This document shows, one piece after another, positions 8,632-17,458 of a stretch of DNA of 64,000 nt (within the stretch, counting starts at the first letter, position 1; every line of letters begins with the position of its first letter). This stretch comes from Phycisphaerae bacterium (GTDB lineage Bacteria > Planctomycetota > Phycisphaerae > Phycisphaerales > UBA1924), in contig JAUILU010000002.1 of assembly GCA_030432905.1 (NCBI GenBank), forward strand, positions 262,084 through 326,083. The letters are read 5' to 3'. The notes under the pieces are model-generated. The model made no database searches. It was not told the origin of the DNA and saw nothing but the letters and a program-made list of their open reading frames with translations. The translations under genes and the position numbers were made by a program.

Positions 8632-10902
8632 CTACTGGCAGCCAGCGTTGAAGTTGCTCACCCATGCGGTGAAGTCGGTCGGCGTGCAGGCGCCGTCGTT
8701 GTTCTGATCACATTCGGGTGCGCCGGCGTTGAATGCGCTGACCCACGCGGTGAAGTCGGTGGGGGTGACGGCCCCGTCGCCGTTGACGTCGGCGAGGCAC
8801 TCAGACTCGCATACGCCGGGGACGATGATTTCGACCGCGTCGATGCCGCACTCAAGGACATCACCCGGGTCGTTCTCGGCTGCGGCGAATCGGATGCGGA
8901 GCTGGCTGGTGTTGCCGAATTCCGAGCCGACGTCGATCGATTCTGTCTGCCAGTTTCCTGAAGCGGAGTAGTTGCGAGCGACAGCCCAGTTCGAGCCGCC
9001 GTCGGTCGAGACCTCCAGTCGGAAGTAGTCCTCTGAGCCGATGGTGTTAGTTTCGTCGTTCATCCAGTAGGCGAAGCTGAGTGTGCCGCCGGTGGAGAGA
9101 TCGAAGAGCGGGCTGGTGAGGATGGTGACGCCGCCGTCGACGTCGGAGTTCTCGGTGCCGTTGTCGGTGAGCCAACACTGGCCCGAGCCGTCAAAATCGG
9201 CATCAGGATCAGAGCGGTCGTACCCGAAAGGCACGGCTCTTTCCCACTGACCGTCACTCGCGTTGCCCGAGACGGTCCAGCCCGGGTTGGTTTCGCCGTC
9301 GTCGCTGAACGTGACCATGTCCGCGGTGACGTCGGCGACGATCGGTACGGTCGCTCCGTTAACGGGCCAGTCAACGATCGTGCCGGTGCTTGTCATGGCT
9401 TGGAGGTAGAACTCGACGGTGGTGTCGCAAGCGCCTGCGTCAAGCGTGGCGGTGTACATGTCGTTGCCCAGCGGGCTGGCTGCGAGCTCGGTGAACGCGC
9501 CGGAGTCGCCTTGGCGTGCAAAGACTTTGACGTTGTTGTCGGAGCCGTTGTTCAGCGAGTCGAGCACGCTGAATACGATCTGCCTGCTCTCGTCGGCCTC
9601 AAAGTTGTCGTAGTAGGACGAGTCGAGCACGAAGCGCAGCGGCTGGGTGCGGAGCTCGGCCATCACGAGGTACGCCTTGTAGATCTCCTGCGCGGTCGGG
9701 AGGATCTGCGAAGCTGGCGGCGAGAACCCGTTGATGCCTGCGCCAGCATCCGGTCTTGCTTCGATCGTGAAACCGAACGTGCCGAGCCCAAGTGTCGTCC
9801 AGTCGGCGAAGGTGCCCGCCGCTTCGTAGAGATCGAGGCCTCGCTGAGGCGTGTAGAACGCGCCGTTGGTGTCGAGGATGGCGTCCGACATGCTCTGTGC
9901 GACCGCGGCGAGCTCGGACTGGTTCGGGACCGACTGTGCGAATGTGCCCGGCGCGTGCAGCACGAGCTGGGAGTAGCTGTGTGTATCTACGTGTGCGCGG
10001 AGGTCATCGAGGCCCGAGAGGAACGAGACCATGACCTGCGTTTCGGGCTCGGACGCGGGGCTCGGGCCGTGGTAGGTCTCGTCGTTCGGGTCGTTCGAGG
10101 CGCCGTTGCCGCCCCAGTCGACGTCGAAGTTTCGGTTGAGGTCAACACCGAAGCTGCCGCCGCCGTTGTTGCGTCGGTTCTTGCGCCAGTAGCGCTCGGT
10201 GGACCAGGCGTAGACGTAGCCGTCGGCGTTGAAGATCGGCGTGATGTACCAGTCGACGGTGTCCATGAGGTTGCGGACGCGAGGGTCGGAGTCGTAGCCG
10301 CGGATGAGGTTGTCCATCAGGAAAGCCGTCGCGGGCGGCGTGATCCACTCGCGGGCGTGGATCATCGAGTTGATCGCAATCTGGGGCCTGCTGGACGCGT
10401 CGCCCGGGCCGGTGATGTTGACGTTCCAGATTTCCCTGCCCTGGAGTGTCTGCCCGATCGAAGAAATCGAAGCGAGATCGGCGCGCTCGTTGACGAGCTG
10501 GTTCATGAACGTGACGTGGTCGTCGAAGGGGTAGTAGTTGTCGTAGTCGATCGCGTCGCCGCCGCGGGCGCGCGCGACCTGTTTGGCAGAGATCTCGGCG
10601 CGTTCACGCTCGACGTCTGCTTGCAGGTCTTCGACGATGACCTCGACCTGGATGCCCTCGGCGCGCAGCTGCGCGACGCTGTCGGCGGACATCTGGATAT
10701 CGACCGGGCCCCGGCCGACCCGTTCAGACCAGACACTCTCGGCGAGCTCGAGTGCGCGGGCGAGTTCGTCGCCGGTGCGGTGCGTGACGCGGACGACCTG
10801 CTGGCCGTCGTAGCGGACCACGGGCTGTTCTTTGGCTTGGCCGAGCGCCGAGCCGGCCGCGAGAATCAGCGAGAGCGCTACCGATGGTGTTGATCGTTTC
10901 AC
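8632..10902 (-). CDS. Secreted M14 zinc carboxypeptidase with jelly-roll domain and GC-type dockerin tail
   Basis: 756 residues from a GTG start (VKRSTPSVALSL), chosen because AGAGGAA precedes it and a signal peptide ending in ALGQ follows directly; the open frame extends further upstream without either. An N-terminal propeptide-like segment is followed by the M14 catalytic domain: zinc ligands His182 and Glu185 in IHAREW, His308 in DTHSYSQ, and the catalytic Glu381 in FTIEARP. Residues about 565-700 form a MAM/concanavalin-like beta-sandwich (LSFAYWMNDE, LRIRFAA). The two-unit dockerin tail at 702-756 ends in GCQ. It probably trims C-terminal residues from peptides outside the cell, complementing the nearby serine protease. 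Confidence 0.9.
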   Translation of the reverse strand: MKRSTPSVALSLILAAGSALGQAKEQPVVRYDGQQVVRVTHRTGDELARALELAESVWSERVGRGPVDIQMSADSVAQLRAEGIQVEVIVEDLQADVERERAEISAKQVARARGGDAIDYDNYYPFDDHVTFMNQLVNERADLASISSIGQTLQGREIWNVNITGPGDASSRPQIAINSMIHAREWITPPATAFLMDNLIRGYDSDPRVRNLMDTVDWYITPIFNADGYVYAWSTERYWRKNRRNNGGGSFGVDLNRNFDVDWGGNGASNDPNDETYHGPSPASEPETQVMVSFLSGLDDLRAHVDTHSYSQLVLHAPGTFAQSVPNQSELAAVAQSMSDAILDTNGAFYTPQRGLDLYEAAGTFADWTTLGLGTFGFTIEARPDAGAGINGFSPPASQILPTAQEIYKAYLVMAELRTQPLRFVLDSSYYDNFEADESRQIVFSVLDSLNNGSDNNVKVFARQGDSGAFTELAASPLGNDMYTATLDAGACDTTVEFYLQAMTSTGTIVDWPVNGATVPIVADVTADMVTFSDDGETNPGWTVSGNASDGQWERAVPFGYDRSDPDADFDGSGQCWLTDNGTENSDVDGGVTILTSPLFDLSTGGTLSFAYWMNDETNTIGSEDYFRLEVSTDGGSNWAVARNYSASGNWQTESIDVGSEFGNTSQLRIRFAAAENDPGDVLECGIDAVEIIVPGVCESECLADVNGDGAVTPTDFTAWVSAFNAGAPECDQNNDGACTPTDFTAWVSNFNAGCQ

Positions 10903-11207
10903 AGTCGATTCCTCTTCTTTTGATATGTGCACCATGCCGATCGGCACGGCGCACGGACTCCCCCCGCCCGGAGAACCGGGGCTAGGTACATGTACGCTGA
11001 CACGGGCGGGCCTGTTCCGCAACCGAACAGGGTGGGAACTTAGGCAGAAGAGTGTGTCCGAGAACCCGATCGGCGTCCCGGGAACCGGGGCGGGGTTGGA
11101 TGCGCACGGTTAGGCGGACGATTGTTCTTGGCGCAGCCTGCCCATTGTGTCAGGATGGGTGTGTTGACGGCTCGATGCCGCTCAGAATGGATATTGGAGA
11201 GCGTTTG
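10903..11207. other. Divergent intergenic region between M14 peptidase and TIGR03790-like gene
   Basis: About 305 bases between two divergent starts. It must contain both promoters. A 10-base palindrome GTACATGTAC lies around 10985-10994, and CCGATCGG and CCCGGGAA elements occur, but no convincing paired promoter hexamers were identified. The plus-strand gene has a nearer upstream ATG at 11187 that lacks a Shine-Dalgarno sequence. Confidence 0.4.
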
Positions 11208-13343
11208 ATGTTTCACGTACACAAGGCCACGGTTGCTTCGGTTCTTGTTCTTGCCGCGGGCGCCGCAGTTGGGCAGTCGCACGAGGCGTTGGTGCTTGTG
11301 AACCCGAACAACGCCGAGAGCCTGCACGTCTCGAACTACTACAGCAAGGCAAGAGATATCCCGATCAGCGGGCTGGCGTACTTCGACCCCGCGACAACCC
11401 TCTATGCGGACTTCGCAAACTCGCGTGTTCCGGCGCTGATGGGCACGATGGCCAACAGCCGAAATCGCGACAGCATCGACTACGTGATCCTGACTTCTGA
11501 TACGCCGTTTAGGCTCAGCGCGCCGGGCTACGTCACCGACCAGTGCGCGGTCGCGAACAGGTTCAGCCTGTCCGCCTGCTACACGATGGCGCAGTACACC
11601 GACACCGTGCTCGGCGGGACGACGTCGCTGCTCTCCAACGGCTTCTTCGATGTTGACGGCGTAGCCAAGGGCTTTGACAGTAACATCTCGTACCACAGCG
11701 GCGAGCCGGGCGTGGGCACGCCGGCGGGGCGTGCGTTCATCGGCGCGGCGCTTGGTCACACGGGCGATCAGGGAACCGATCGTCAGGCGGTGCTCGATAT
11801 GATCGACCGCTCGGTCGCCGCCGACGGCACGTTCCCGAGCGGGACGTTCCACTTCTTGCAGACAAACGACGCGGCGCGCTCCGGCCCCAGGCACGGCCTG
11901 TACACCGCGGTCGTGAACAAGATCAACGCGGCGGGCGGCAACGCGGTGCGGACGGTCGGGCCTCTGCTGCCAAGCGGCGGCGTTGTTTCTGCCGGAGCCA
12001 TGAGCGGGTTCGCAGACGCGGACATCGCGGGGGCCGATTTCACGTTCGCAAACGGCGCGTTCGCCGACCACCTGACGAGCTTCGGCGCAACATTCACTGT
12101 TGCATCGCAGACGAAGATTCCGAGATGGATCGAGAAGGGCGCGATCTGCACGTTCGGCACGATCCAGGAGCCGTGCAACTATCCGAATAAGTTCCCGACT
12201 CCGTACCTGCACTCGATGTACTACGAGGGCGCGACGGTCGGTGAGGCGTGCTTCCGCTCGCTGCAGGCGGTGCCGTTCCAGGGCATGCTGCTCGGCGACC
12301 CGCTCTGCCATCCGTACACGCATGTTCCGAGCGTCGGCCCGGGCAACCTGCCGACGGGAACGGTCTCGGGCAATGTCTCGTTTGTGCCTACCGCGAGCAC
12401 GGCGCACCCGTCGGCCGCGATCAATCTTGTGAGGGTGTACATCGACGGCATCCTGCGTTCCGAGGCCAACGCGGGCAACGTGCAGTTTGTCCGGACAACA
12501 TTCTTGGATGACGGCTGGCATGAGATCCGCATCGTCGCTGTCGACAACACGGAAGTCGGCGCGCAGGGCGAGTGGGTCGGTGATCTGTACACGAACAACA
12601 ACGGCAAGATCATCGGCGCGACACCGCCCGCTACAAACATCGACCGGTCTGGGCTGATCCAGATCGCCACAGATGCAAACGACCCGAACGTGACCGAGAC
12701 CCGGCTCTTGCACAACAACCGCGTCGTCGCGGCGATCGCGGGTTCGGGCAACATCGAGACCCGCGGCGAGATCGTCGGCGTAGGCCCGGTCCGGGTGCGA
12801 GTGGAGATGGACTTCGCCGACGGCACAACCGCTAGGTCGCAACCCTTCGAGGTCGAGGTGGACAATTCCAACCCGCCGACCGGGGGTGGTGCGCCGATGG
12901 CGTACGACTTCACCAAGACCGTCGTGCCGGGCGAGGCGTACGTGCTCGAGATGCCCGCGATGCACAACACAACGGTCGATGAGCCGACGTTCAGCATTAC
13001 CTCAGGCCCGTCGCAGGGCACGGTGCTCGGTGGCAACGGCCGGTTCCGGATCATCGAAGCCGACGCAGGCGCAGCGGGCACCGACCAGGTGACCTACAGC
13101 GTGACGTCCGACGGCCAGACCGACACGGGCGTGGCGACCATCGTGTTCTTTGATCCGGATGCTCAGCCCTGCCCGGCGGACACGAACCTCGACGGCGTCC
13201 TCAACGGGCAGGACTTCTCGTTCTGGGTCTTCGCCTACAACAGCAACCTCGTCAGCATCGCCGACATCAACATGGATGGCATGCTCAGCCCGTCCGACTT
13301 CTCGGCCTGGGTCGGCGCGTACAACCTCGGGTGCGATTTCTAG
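11208..13343 (+). CDS. Secreted TIGR03790-like protein with GC-type dockerin tail
   Basis: 711 residues from ATG MFHVHKATVASVL, preceded by GGAG, with a signal peptide ending GAAVGQ. The N-terminal 400 residues begin with EALVLVNPNNAESLHVSNYY followed by KARDIPISGL and YVILTSDTPF, a pattern I associate with the TIGR03790 family of unknown function in planctomycetes and acidobacteria. A C-terminal half holds Ig/cadherin-like beta domains (about 400-650), including an NTEVGAQGEW strand. The tail at 655-711 has two dockerin-like units, CPADTNLDG and DINMDGMLSPSDF, ending GCDF. It lacks the inner cysteine pair and is one residue longer than the usual register. No catalytic function can be assigned. 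Confidence 0.78.
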   Translation: MFHVHKATVASVLVLAAGAAVGQSHEALVLVNPNNAESLHVSNYYSKARDIPISGLAYFDPATTLYADFANSRVPALMGTMANSRNRDSIDYVILTSDTPFRLSAPGYVTDQCAVANRFSLSACYTMAQYTDTVLGGTTSLLSNGFFDVDGVAKGFDSNISYHSGEPGVGTPAGRAFIGAALGHTGDQGTDRQAVLDMIDRSVAADGTFPSGTFHFLQTNDAARSGPRHGLYTAVVNKINAAGGNAVRTVGPLLPSGGVVSAGAMSGFADADIAGADFTFANGAFADHLTSFGATFTVASQTKIPRWIEKGAICTFGTIQEPCNYPNKFPTPYLHSMYYEGATVGEACFRSLQAVPFQGMLLGDPLCHPYTHVPSVGPGNLPTGTVSGNVSFVPTASTAHPSAAINLVRVYIDGILRSEANAGNVQFVRTTFLDDGWHEIRIVAVDNTEVGAQGEWVGDLYTNNNGKIIGATPPATNIDRSGLIQIATDANDPNVTETRLLHNNRVVAAIAGSGNIETRGEIVGVGPVRVRVEMDFADGTTARSQPFEVEVDNSNPPTGGGAPMAYDFTKTVVPGEAYVLEMPAMHNTTVDEPTFSITSGPSQGTVLGGNGRFRIIEADAGAAGTDQVTYSVTSDGQTDTGVATIVFFDPDAQPCPADTNLDGVLNGQDFSFWVFAYNSNLVSIADINMDGMLSPSDFSAWVGAYNLGCDF

Positions 13344-13387
13344 TCCTGATCACGGAACCAACTCCGATGCTCGGTGTCTGAGTATCT

Positions 13388-14842
13388 ATGCGATACCTGC
13401 TCACGCTCGGCCAGCTTCTGGTGGCATTCTGCGCGCTCTCCCAGCCGAACGACGACGCGTTCGGCGAGCTGTTCGACGACTACACGCTTGAAGAAGCACG
13501 CGATGAAGCGATCGCGACGTCGAGGCTCTTGGTCTTGTACGTGGATGCAGAATCGGTCAAGGGCACAATGGACAAGAGGTCGGAGCTGGCGCTGGAGAAC
13601 GCGAGGCACGATCGGCTGCTTCGGTACTGGCTGCGTCAGCACGCCGTGGTGATCCGGCTGGGGCTTGAGCACAAGGCTCTCGCCGAGGACATACTTGATG
13701 CTGCTTGTCGCCGGTGCAACCGTGTGAGCGCCGGGGCCGGCTGCGGCGGGCGGAAGAAACTCAAATACATCCCAACATTCGGGATCTTTCACAACAACTC
13801 ACTCTTCTCGGCGGTCTCGGTGTGCAGGCTGCAGGGCGATGACGATCGGTTCAATGTGGAGTTTGGCACATCGATGCATTGGGCGGTGTTCGAGCTTGAG
13901 TTTCAGCTGGATCGGCTGCGCGCGACAGAGCCGGTGTGGGTAAAGCTCCACGAATTGCGGAACCCGCCGATCGCCGACGACGGTATCGAACGCTTCGCGG
14001 ACCGAGAGGACGAGAACGCCGAGGCGTACGACGAGAGCATGGTCGATGACCCGGAGGACGTGTTCCGCGCAATCGTGCTGGCGCGCACGCAGGCCGAGCT
14101 TGGCGATCGTTACGGCTCGGCGGGGACGTACACGTGGATCTGGGAACGCGCCGCCGACCGCGACGTGAACTTCGGGCCAGCGGTGCGCACGCTGGTGACG
14201 GCGGACATTCAGGACCTTGTCGCGCGCTGGCCGAACTACCAGGAGCGGTTCGACGAGATGAAGAACGCGGGCACGAAGCGGATGGGACTCGAAACGATCG
14301 AGGAGTTCGCGGACTGGGCGAGACTGTGCGCGGTGGTCGGCGACGAGTATTCGATGCTCGAGGAGTTCGACTACCGGCTGAATGACGATTTCTTTGGCTC
14401 GATAATGCCGCGCGATACGCGCCGGACGCTCATGCTGATCGCGGAGACCGAGACCGAGGTGGTGACGCGGCTCTACAACCCCGAGCGGGCCGAGCCCGAG
14501 CTTGCGAGGTTGTACAAGCGCGCCGATGACGAGCCGAGCGACGACGTGCGCCCGACGATGCGCAGGCTGGCGCTTGATCGCGCGGTGCTGCTGCACGCGA
14601 AACTGATCGAGTCGGGTGACTGGGCGAGGGCGCTTAAGGTAGCCGAGATCGCGATCGAGCAGGACGGCAACGCGGCAAGGCGGGCGCTGGCGGCGGGGGC
14701 CTTGGTCGCGGGTCAGCCAAGGGGCTGGCACCTTGAGCAGTTGATTGAGTTTTGCCCGCCTAGCGCCTCAACCGATCGGCTTATCGGCTATCTGGAGGAG
14801 ATGCTCGCGGGGGCCGAACTCGGCCTACCTGTGGAGCCGTAA
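13388..14842 (+). CDS. Exported thioredoxin-fold-like protein lacking the usual CxxC
   Basis: 484 residues, N-terminal signal peptide MRYLLTLGQLLVAFCALS. It is a divergent first member of a run of four thioredoxin-fold genes. The strand LLVLYVDAESVKG aligns with VAYFTATWCPPC of the next gene, so the active-site CxxC is replaced, while YIPTFGIF matches the cis-proline strand SIPTIVVI. A cysteine-rich insert, CRRC at 107-110 and a third Cys at 119, precedes that strand and may bind metal or form a relocated disulfide. The remaining 300 residues are mostly helical, as in its neighbours. No function is known to me for this arrangement. Confidence 0.7.
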   Translation: MRYLLTLGQLLVAFCALSQPNDDAFGELFDDYTLEEARDEAIATSRLLVLYVDAESVKGTMDKRSELALENARHDRLLRYWLRQHAVVIRLGLEHKALAEDILDAACRRCNRVSAGAGCGGRKKLKYIPTFGIFHNNSLFSAVSVCRLQGDDDRFNVEFGTSMHWAVFELEFQLDRLRATEPVWVKLHELRNPPIADDGIERFADREDENAEAYDESMVDDPEDVFRAIVLARTQAELGDRYGSAGTYTWIWERAADRDVNFGPAVRTLVTADIQDLVARWPNYQERFDEMKNAGTKRMGLETIEEFADWARLCAVVGDEYSMLEEFDYRLNDDFFGSIMPRDTRRTLMLIAETETEVVTRLYNPERAEPELARLYKRADDEPSDDVRPTMRRLALDRAVLLHAKLIESGDWARALKVAEIAIEQDGNAARRALAAGALVAGQPRGWHLEQLIEFCPPSASTDRLIGYLEEMLAGAELGLPVEP

Positions 14843-14901
14843 GGGTGATGTTCTTTGTGTAATGGCTTTGCCGGAATATTTTGTCGGCGGAGTTGGTCAG
14901 A

Positions 14902-14907
14902 TAGACT
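14902..14907 (+). promoter_or_regulatory. TAGACT element, possible -10, upstream of first CxxC thioredoxin-fold gene
   Basis: GATAGACT occurs 43 bases before the ATG at 14951. The same octamer occurs upstream of the two following paralogues. TAGACT fits a -10 hexamer (TAnnnT); a -35 is poorly defined (TTGTCG at 15-base or TTTGTC at 16-base spacing). Confidence 0.4.
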
Positions 14908-14950
14908 GAGATCGACCGGATCGAGTGCAGACCCCCTTGGAGCTATCAGA

Positions 14951-16090
14951 ATGCTGAACCAGATGACGAGAGTTGCGATTGTTGCGAGCATGTTCACTGC
15001 GGGAGTCGCGCTTGGCGAGCCCGAGGTGTTCTCGCACAACGGCTTCGAGGCGGACCAGCAGGCCGCGGCCGAGGCGGGCAAGATGCAGGTGGCGTACTTC
15101 ACCGCGACGTGGTGCCCGCCCTGCAAGAAGATGAAGGCCGAGACCTGGGTCGACGAAGAGGTTGTCAGCTGGGCCGACGCCAACGCGGTCATTACACCGG
15201 TCGATGTCGATCAGCACCGCGCGCTGGCGAGCAAGTTCCGCGCACGCAGCATCCCAACGATCGTCGTCATCGTGGGTGACAAGGAAGTCGCTCGCACCGT
15301 TGGGTATCAATCGGCCAGCAAGTTCACGAACTGGCTTGAAGGTATCCGTGAAGAGCACGCGGACAAGCTCGGCTCCTCCTCGGGTTCGGTCTCGGGCTCG
15401 ATGAGCGGTGCCGACACAAGCAGCGCAGCCGAGCTGAACGCCGGCGATGTGCTCCGCGACTACAACGTGCAGGTGAAGAAAGACCAGTCCGGCCTCGGCA
15501 TGACCGGCAGCCTGCTGATCCCTCAGCTTGCCAGTCTTTCGAAGACCGATCCGATCCTGCTCGAAACACTGACCGAGCGCGTCGGTGAGCTGAGCACGCT
15601 CATCGAGAACGGCAGCATCAACGCCGCCGGCGTTCGCGAATACCTGCAGCTGGCGCCGCTGACCGAGTACGCCGACGAGGCGACCGCATGGGTTGAGGCG
15701 CAGCTCGCGATCCCGGCCGGCAAGTCGATGCTCTCCAAGCACAAGCTGCTCGTGCAGAACATCCTGACCGACGCGGGCAACTACGAGCTAGCAAGCGAGT
15801 TCGTCGGCAACCCGGTGCAGCAGGCACGCAAACTGATCTCGGCTTCGGCGCGGAGCACCGTGACGCTTGTGCGCGACCTGAAGGGCCGGGCCGTGACCGA
15901 CTTCAAGAACGGCAACACGGCGCTGCTCAACCGCGGCCTTGCAGACCTCGTCGCGATGGCTCAGCTGTCGGGCGACGAGAACAAGGCGAATGTGATCGCC
16001 AAGATGTTCGGCGAGGACGCCAGCGTAGCGCAAGAAGCGATCAACGCCGCCGCCGAGCGTGCAGGCGTCGAGCCGGTCAAGATCCAATAA
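14951..16090 (+). CDS. Exported thioredoxin-fold protein with CPPC active site
   Basis: 379 residues from ATG MLNQMTRVAIVAS, with TTGGAG before it; the frame is open further upstream but the signal peptide starts here. The mature protein begins EPEVFSHNGFEADQQAA. The thioredoxin motif TATWCPPCKKM (Cys55 and Cys58) and the cis-proline strand SIPTIVVIVG are intact. A serine-rich linker at about 156-170 (SSSGSVSGSMSG) joins it to a helical C-terminal domain of about 200 residues that all family members here share. It probably acts as an envelope disulfide reductase or isomerase in the periplasm or outside. It is the second gene of a tandem array of four paralogues. Confidence 0.85.
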   Translation: MLNQMTRVAIVASMFTAGVALGEPEVFSHNGFEADQQAAAEAGKMQVAYFTATWCPPCKKMKAETWVDEEVVSWADANAVITPVDVDQHRALASKFRARSIPTIVVIVGDKEVARTVGYQSASKFTNWLEGIREEHADKLGSSSGSVSGSMSGADTSSAAELNAGDVLRDYNVQVKKDQSGLGMTGSLLIPQLASLSKTDPILLETLTERVGELSTLIENGSINAAGVREYLQLAPLTEYADEATAWVEAQLAIPAGKSMLSKHKLLVQNILTDAGNYELASEFVGNPVQQARKLISASARSTVTLVRDLKGRAVTDFKNGNTALLNRGLADLVAMAQLSGDENKANVIAKMFGEDASVAQEAINAAAERAGVEPVKIQ

Positions 16091-16125
16091 CCCGCCAGGG
16101 GTTTCGTAGAACGCACTAAATTTGA

Positions 16126-16159
16126 TAGACTCCGGCCGGGGAATGAACCCCGGTCGGAG
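16126..16159 (+). promoter_or_regulatory. TAGACT element followed by hairpin abutting the Shine-Dalgarno sequence
   Basis: TAGACT (16126-16131) is followed directly by a 10-bp hairpin, CCGGCCGGGG and CCCCGGTCGG with one G-U pair, loop AATGAA (16132-16157). The GGAG Shine-Dalgarno sequence overlaps the end of the stem and TTTTTCT follows before the ATG at 16167. The hairpin could terminate the upstream gene or control initiation of the next; the next paralogue has the same order of elements. Confidence 0.5.
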
Positions 16160-16166
16160 TTTTTCT

Positions 16167-17378
16167 ATGTCGATGATGCGCAGTCTCGCGGCGGTGTGTG
16201 TCGGGCTCGTGGTGTGTGTCTTTGGCGCGCACGCCGAGCCCGAGGTGTTCTCGGATGCCGGTCTGGAGGCCGACAAGGCGGCGGCTGCCGAGCAGGGCAA
16301 GCTGCATATCGTGTACTTCTACACGTCCTGGCACGGCACGCACCCGGCGATGTTGTATCGCACATGGAGCGACCCGTGGCTCGCGGCATGGCTGGATGAG
16401 CGTGCGATCGTCAGCGCAGTCAATGCAGACGACGCGGCTGTGTCGCGCGAGTTCCGGGTGCGGGCGACGCCGACTGTCGTCGTGATGAAAGACGGCGAGG
16501 AATTCGGCAGGACTCTCAGGCTGCTCGGCGCGGAACAGATGCGGGAGTGGATCGAAGATCCATCGGGCGCGTTGTCCGGTGCACCAACGCCGAAGTTCAA
16601 CGAAGCGCGAGCGCTCAAGGAGAAACTCGATCTCGCGCCGGGGCTGCTCGTGCGGGGAGAGTACGAGAAATCAGCGGAGCTCTACGCGGAACTCTGGGAC
16701 ACGATGCTCGACATCGACCCCTCGGCCGCCGAGTACCGGATGACCGAGGTGCTGGGCGGCATCGGTGATGTGGTGGACGTGTACGAAGAGTCGAGCGACC
16801 GATTCATCGAGATCCGCGACCGAGAGGGCGAGCTGATAAAGGCCGGCAAAGTGACCGCCGAGCGCGTGCGCGACTGGATCAGTCTCAACGGCGTGCTGTA
16901 CGAGGATGATGCGACAATGGATTGGATCGACAGCGCTCTGTCCGATCCGTGCGCTGTGACACTCATGAAGGACATGGGCACGCAGCTGACCGATCAGGTC
17001 TACGAGACCGGCCGGGGCGATCTCATGGTGTTCCTTGTGCCCGATCCGCTGACGCTGGCGCGAGACAACATCCGACCGACAGCGCGTGCCGCGCTCGAGA
17101 GCGGCGATAGCTCGCCGTTCGATGACATTTACACGATGCTCGATGCACTCCGTGCGCCGGTTACCGCGGTGTTGCACATGGACGACGGCGGCGAGGCCGA
17201 GAAGGCGCTCATCGCTCAGCTCAACAAGATTTCTGGCGAGTCCGAGGCGTGGCGGGCGGCGTTCATCATCATCGCCAACACATCCGAGAAGATCCGCCAG
17301 GAACACCGGGATTGGTCGGAGAAGTACGAACTCCGCGAGCGCTACGGCGACCAGTGGTGGGGCGAGCCGCCCTTCTGA
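16167..17378 (+). CDS. Exported thioredoxin-fold protein with CxxC replaced by HGTH
   Basis: 403 residues from ATG MSMMRSLAAVCVG, with GGAG upstream and a signal peptide ending AHAEPEVFSD. Alignment by eye with its neighbours puts WHGTHP (residues 55-60) exactly where they have WCPPCK, so both redox cysteines are histidines. The downstream strand ATPTVVVMKDG keeps the cis-proline. Thiol-disulfide chemistry at this site is therefore impossible; an HxxH pair at this place might bind a metal, or the domain may be a binding-only relative. The C-terminal helical domain is retained. The third gene in the tandem array, it has its own conserved leader. Confidence 0.82.
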   Translation: MSMMRSLAAVCVGLVVCVFGAHAEPEVFSDAGLEADKAAAAEQGKLHIVYFYTSWHGTHPAMLYRTWSDPWLAAWLDERAIVSAVNADDAAVSREFRVRATPTVVVMKDGEEFGRTLRLLGAEQMREWIEDPSGALSGAPTPKFNEARALKEKLDLAPGLLVRGEYEKSAELYAELWDTMLDIDPSAAEYRMTEVLGGIGDVVDVYEESSDRFIEIRDREGELIKAGKVTAERVRDWISLNGVLYEDDATMDWIDSALSDPCAVTLMKDMGTQLTDQVYETGRGDLMVFLVPDPLTLARDNIRPTARAALESGDSSPFDDIYTMLDALRAPVTAVLHMDDGGEAEKALIAQLNKISGESEAWRAAFIIIANTSEKIRQEHRDWSEKYELRERYGDQWWGEPPF

Positions 17379-17426
17379 GCCTGACTGTCCGTTTTGTTTG
17401 CTTTACTTACAACTCATGATTTCCGA

Positions 17427-17450
17427 TAGACTCTGGGTACACACCCGGAG
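17427..17450 (+). promoter_or_regulatory. TAGACT element and hairpin upstream of last thioredoxin-fold gene
   Basis: TAGACT (17427-17432) is followed by a 6-bp hairpin, CTGGGT and ACCCGG with loop ACAC (17433-17448), whose end overlaps the GGAG Shine-Dalgarno sequence (17447-17450). TTTTCTCT then leads to the ATG at 17459. Order and spacing mirror the leader of the preceding paralogue. Confidence 0.5.
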
Positions 17451-17458
17451 TTTTCTCT

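Noticed and set aside
9400-10893. 497-codon plus-strand open frame opposite the M14 peptidase
   Set aside because: Same reason: antisense shadow without protein-like features.
11040-12965. 641-codon minus-strand open frame opposite the TIGR03790-like gene
   Set aside because: Composition dominated by Arg, His and Asp with no motifs; the plus-strand frame has a signal peptide and dockerin tail.
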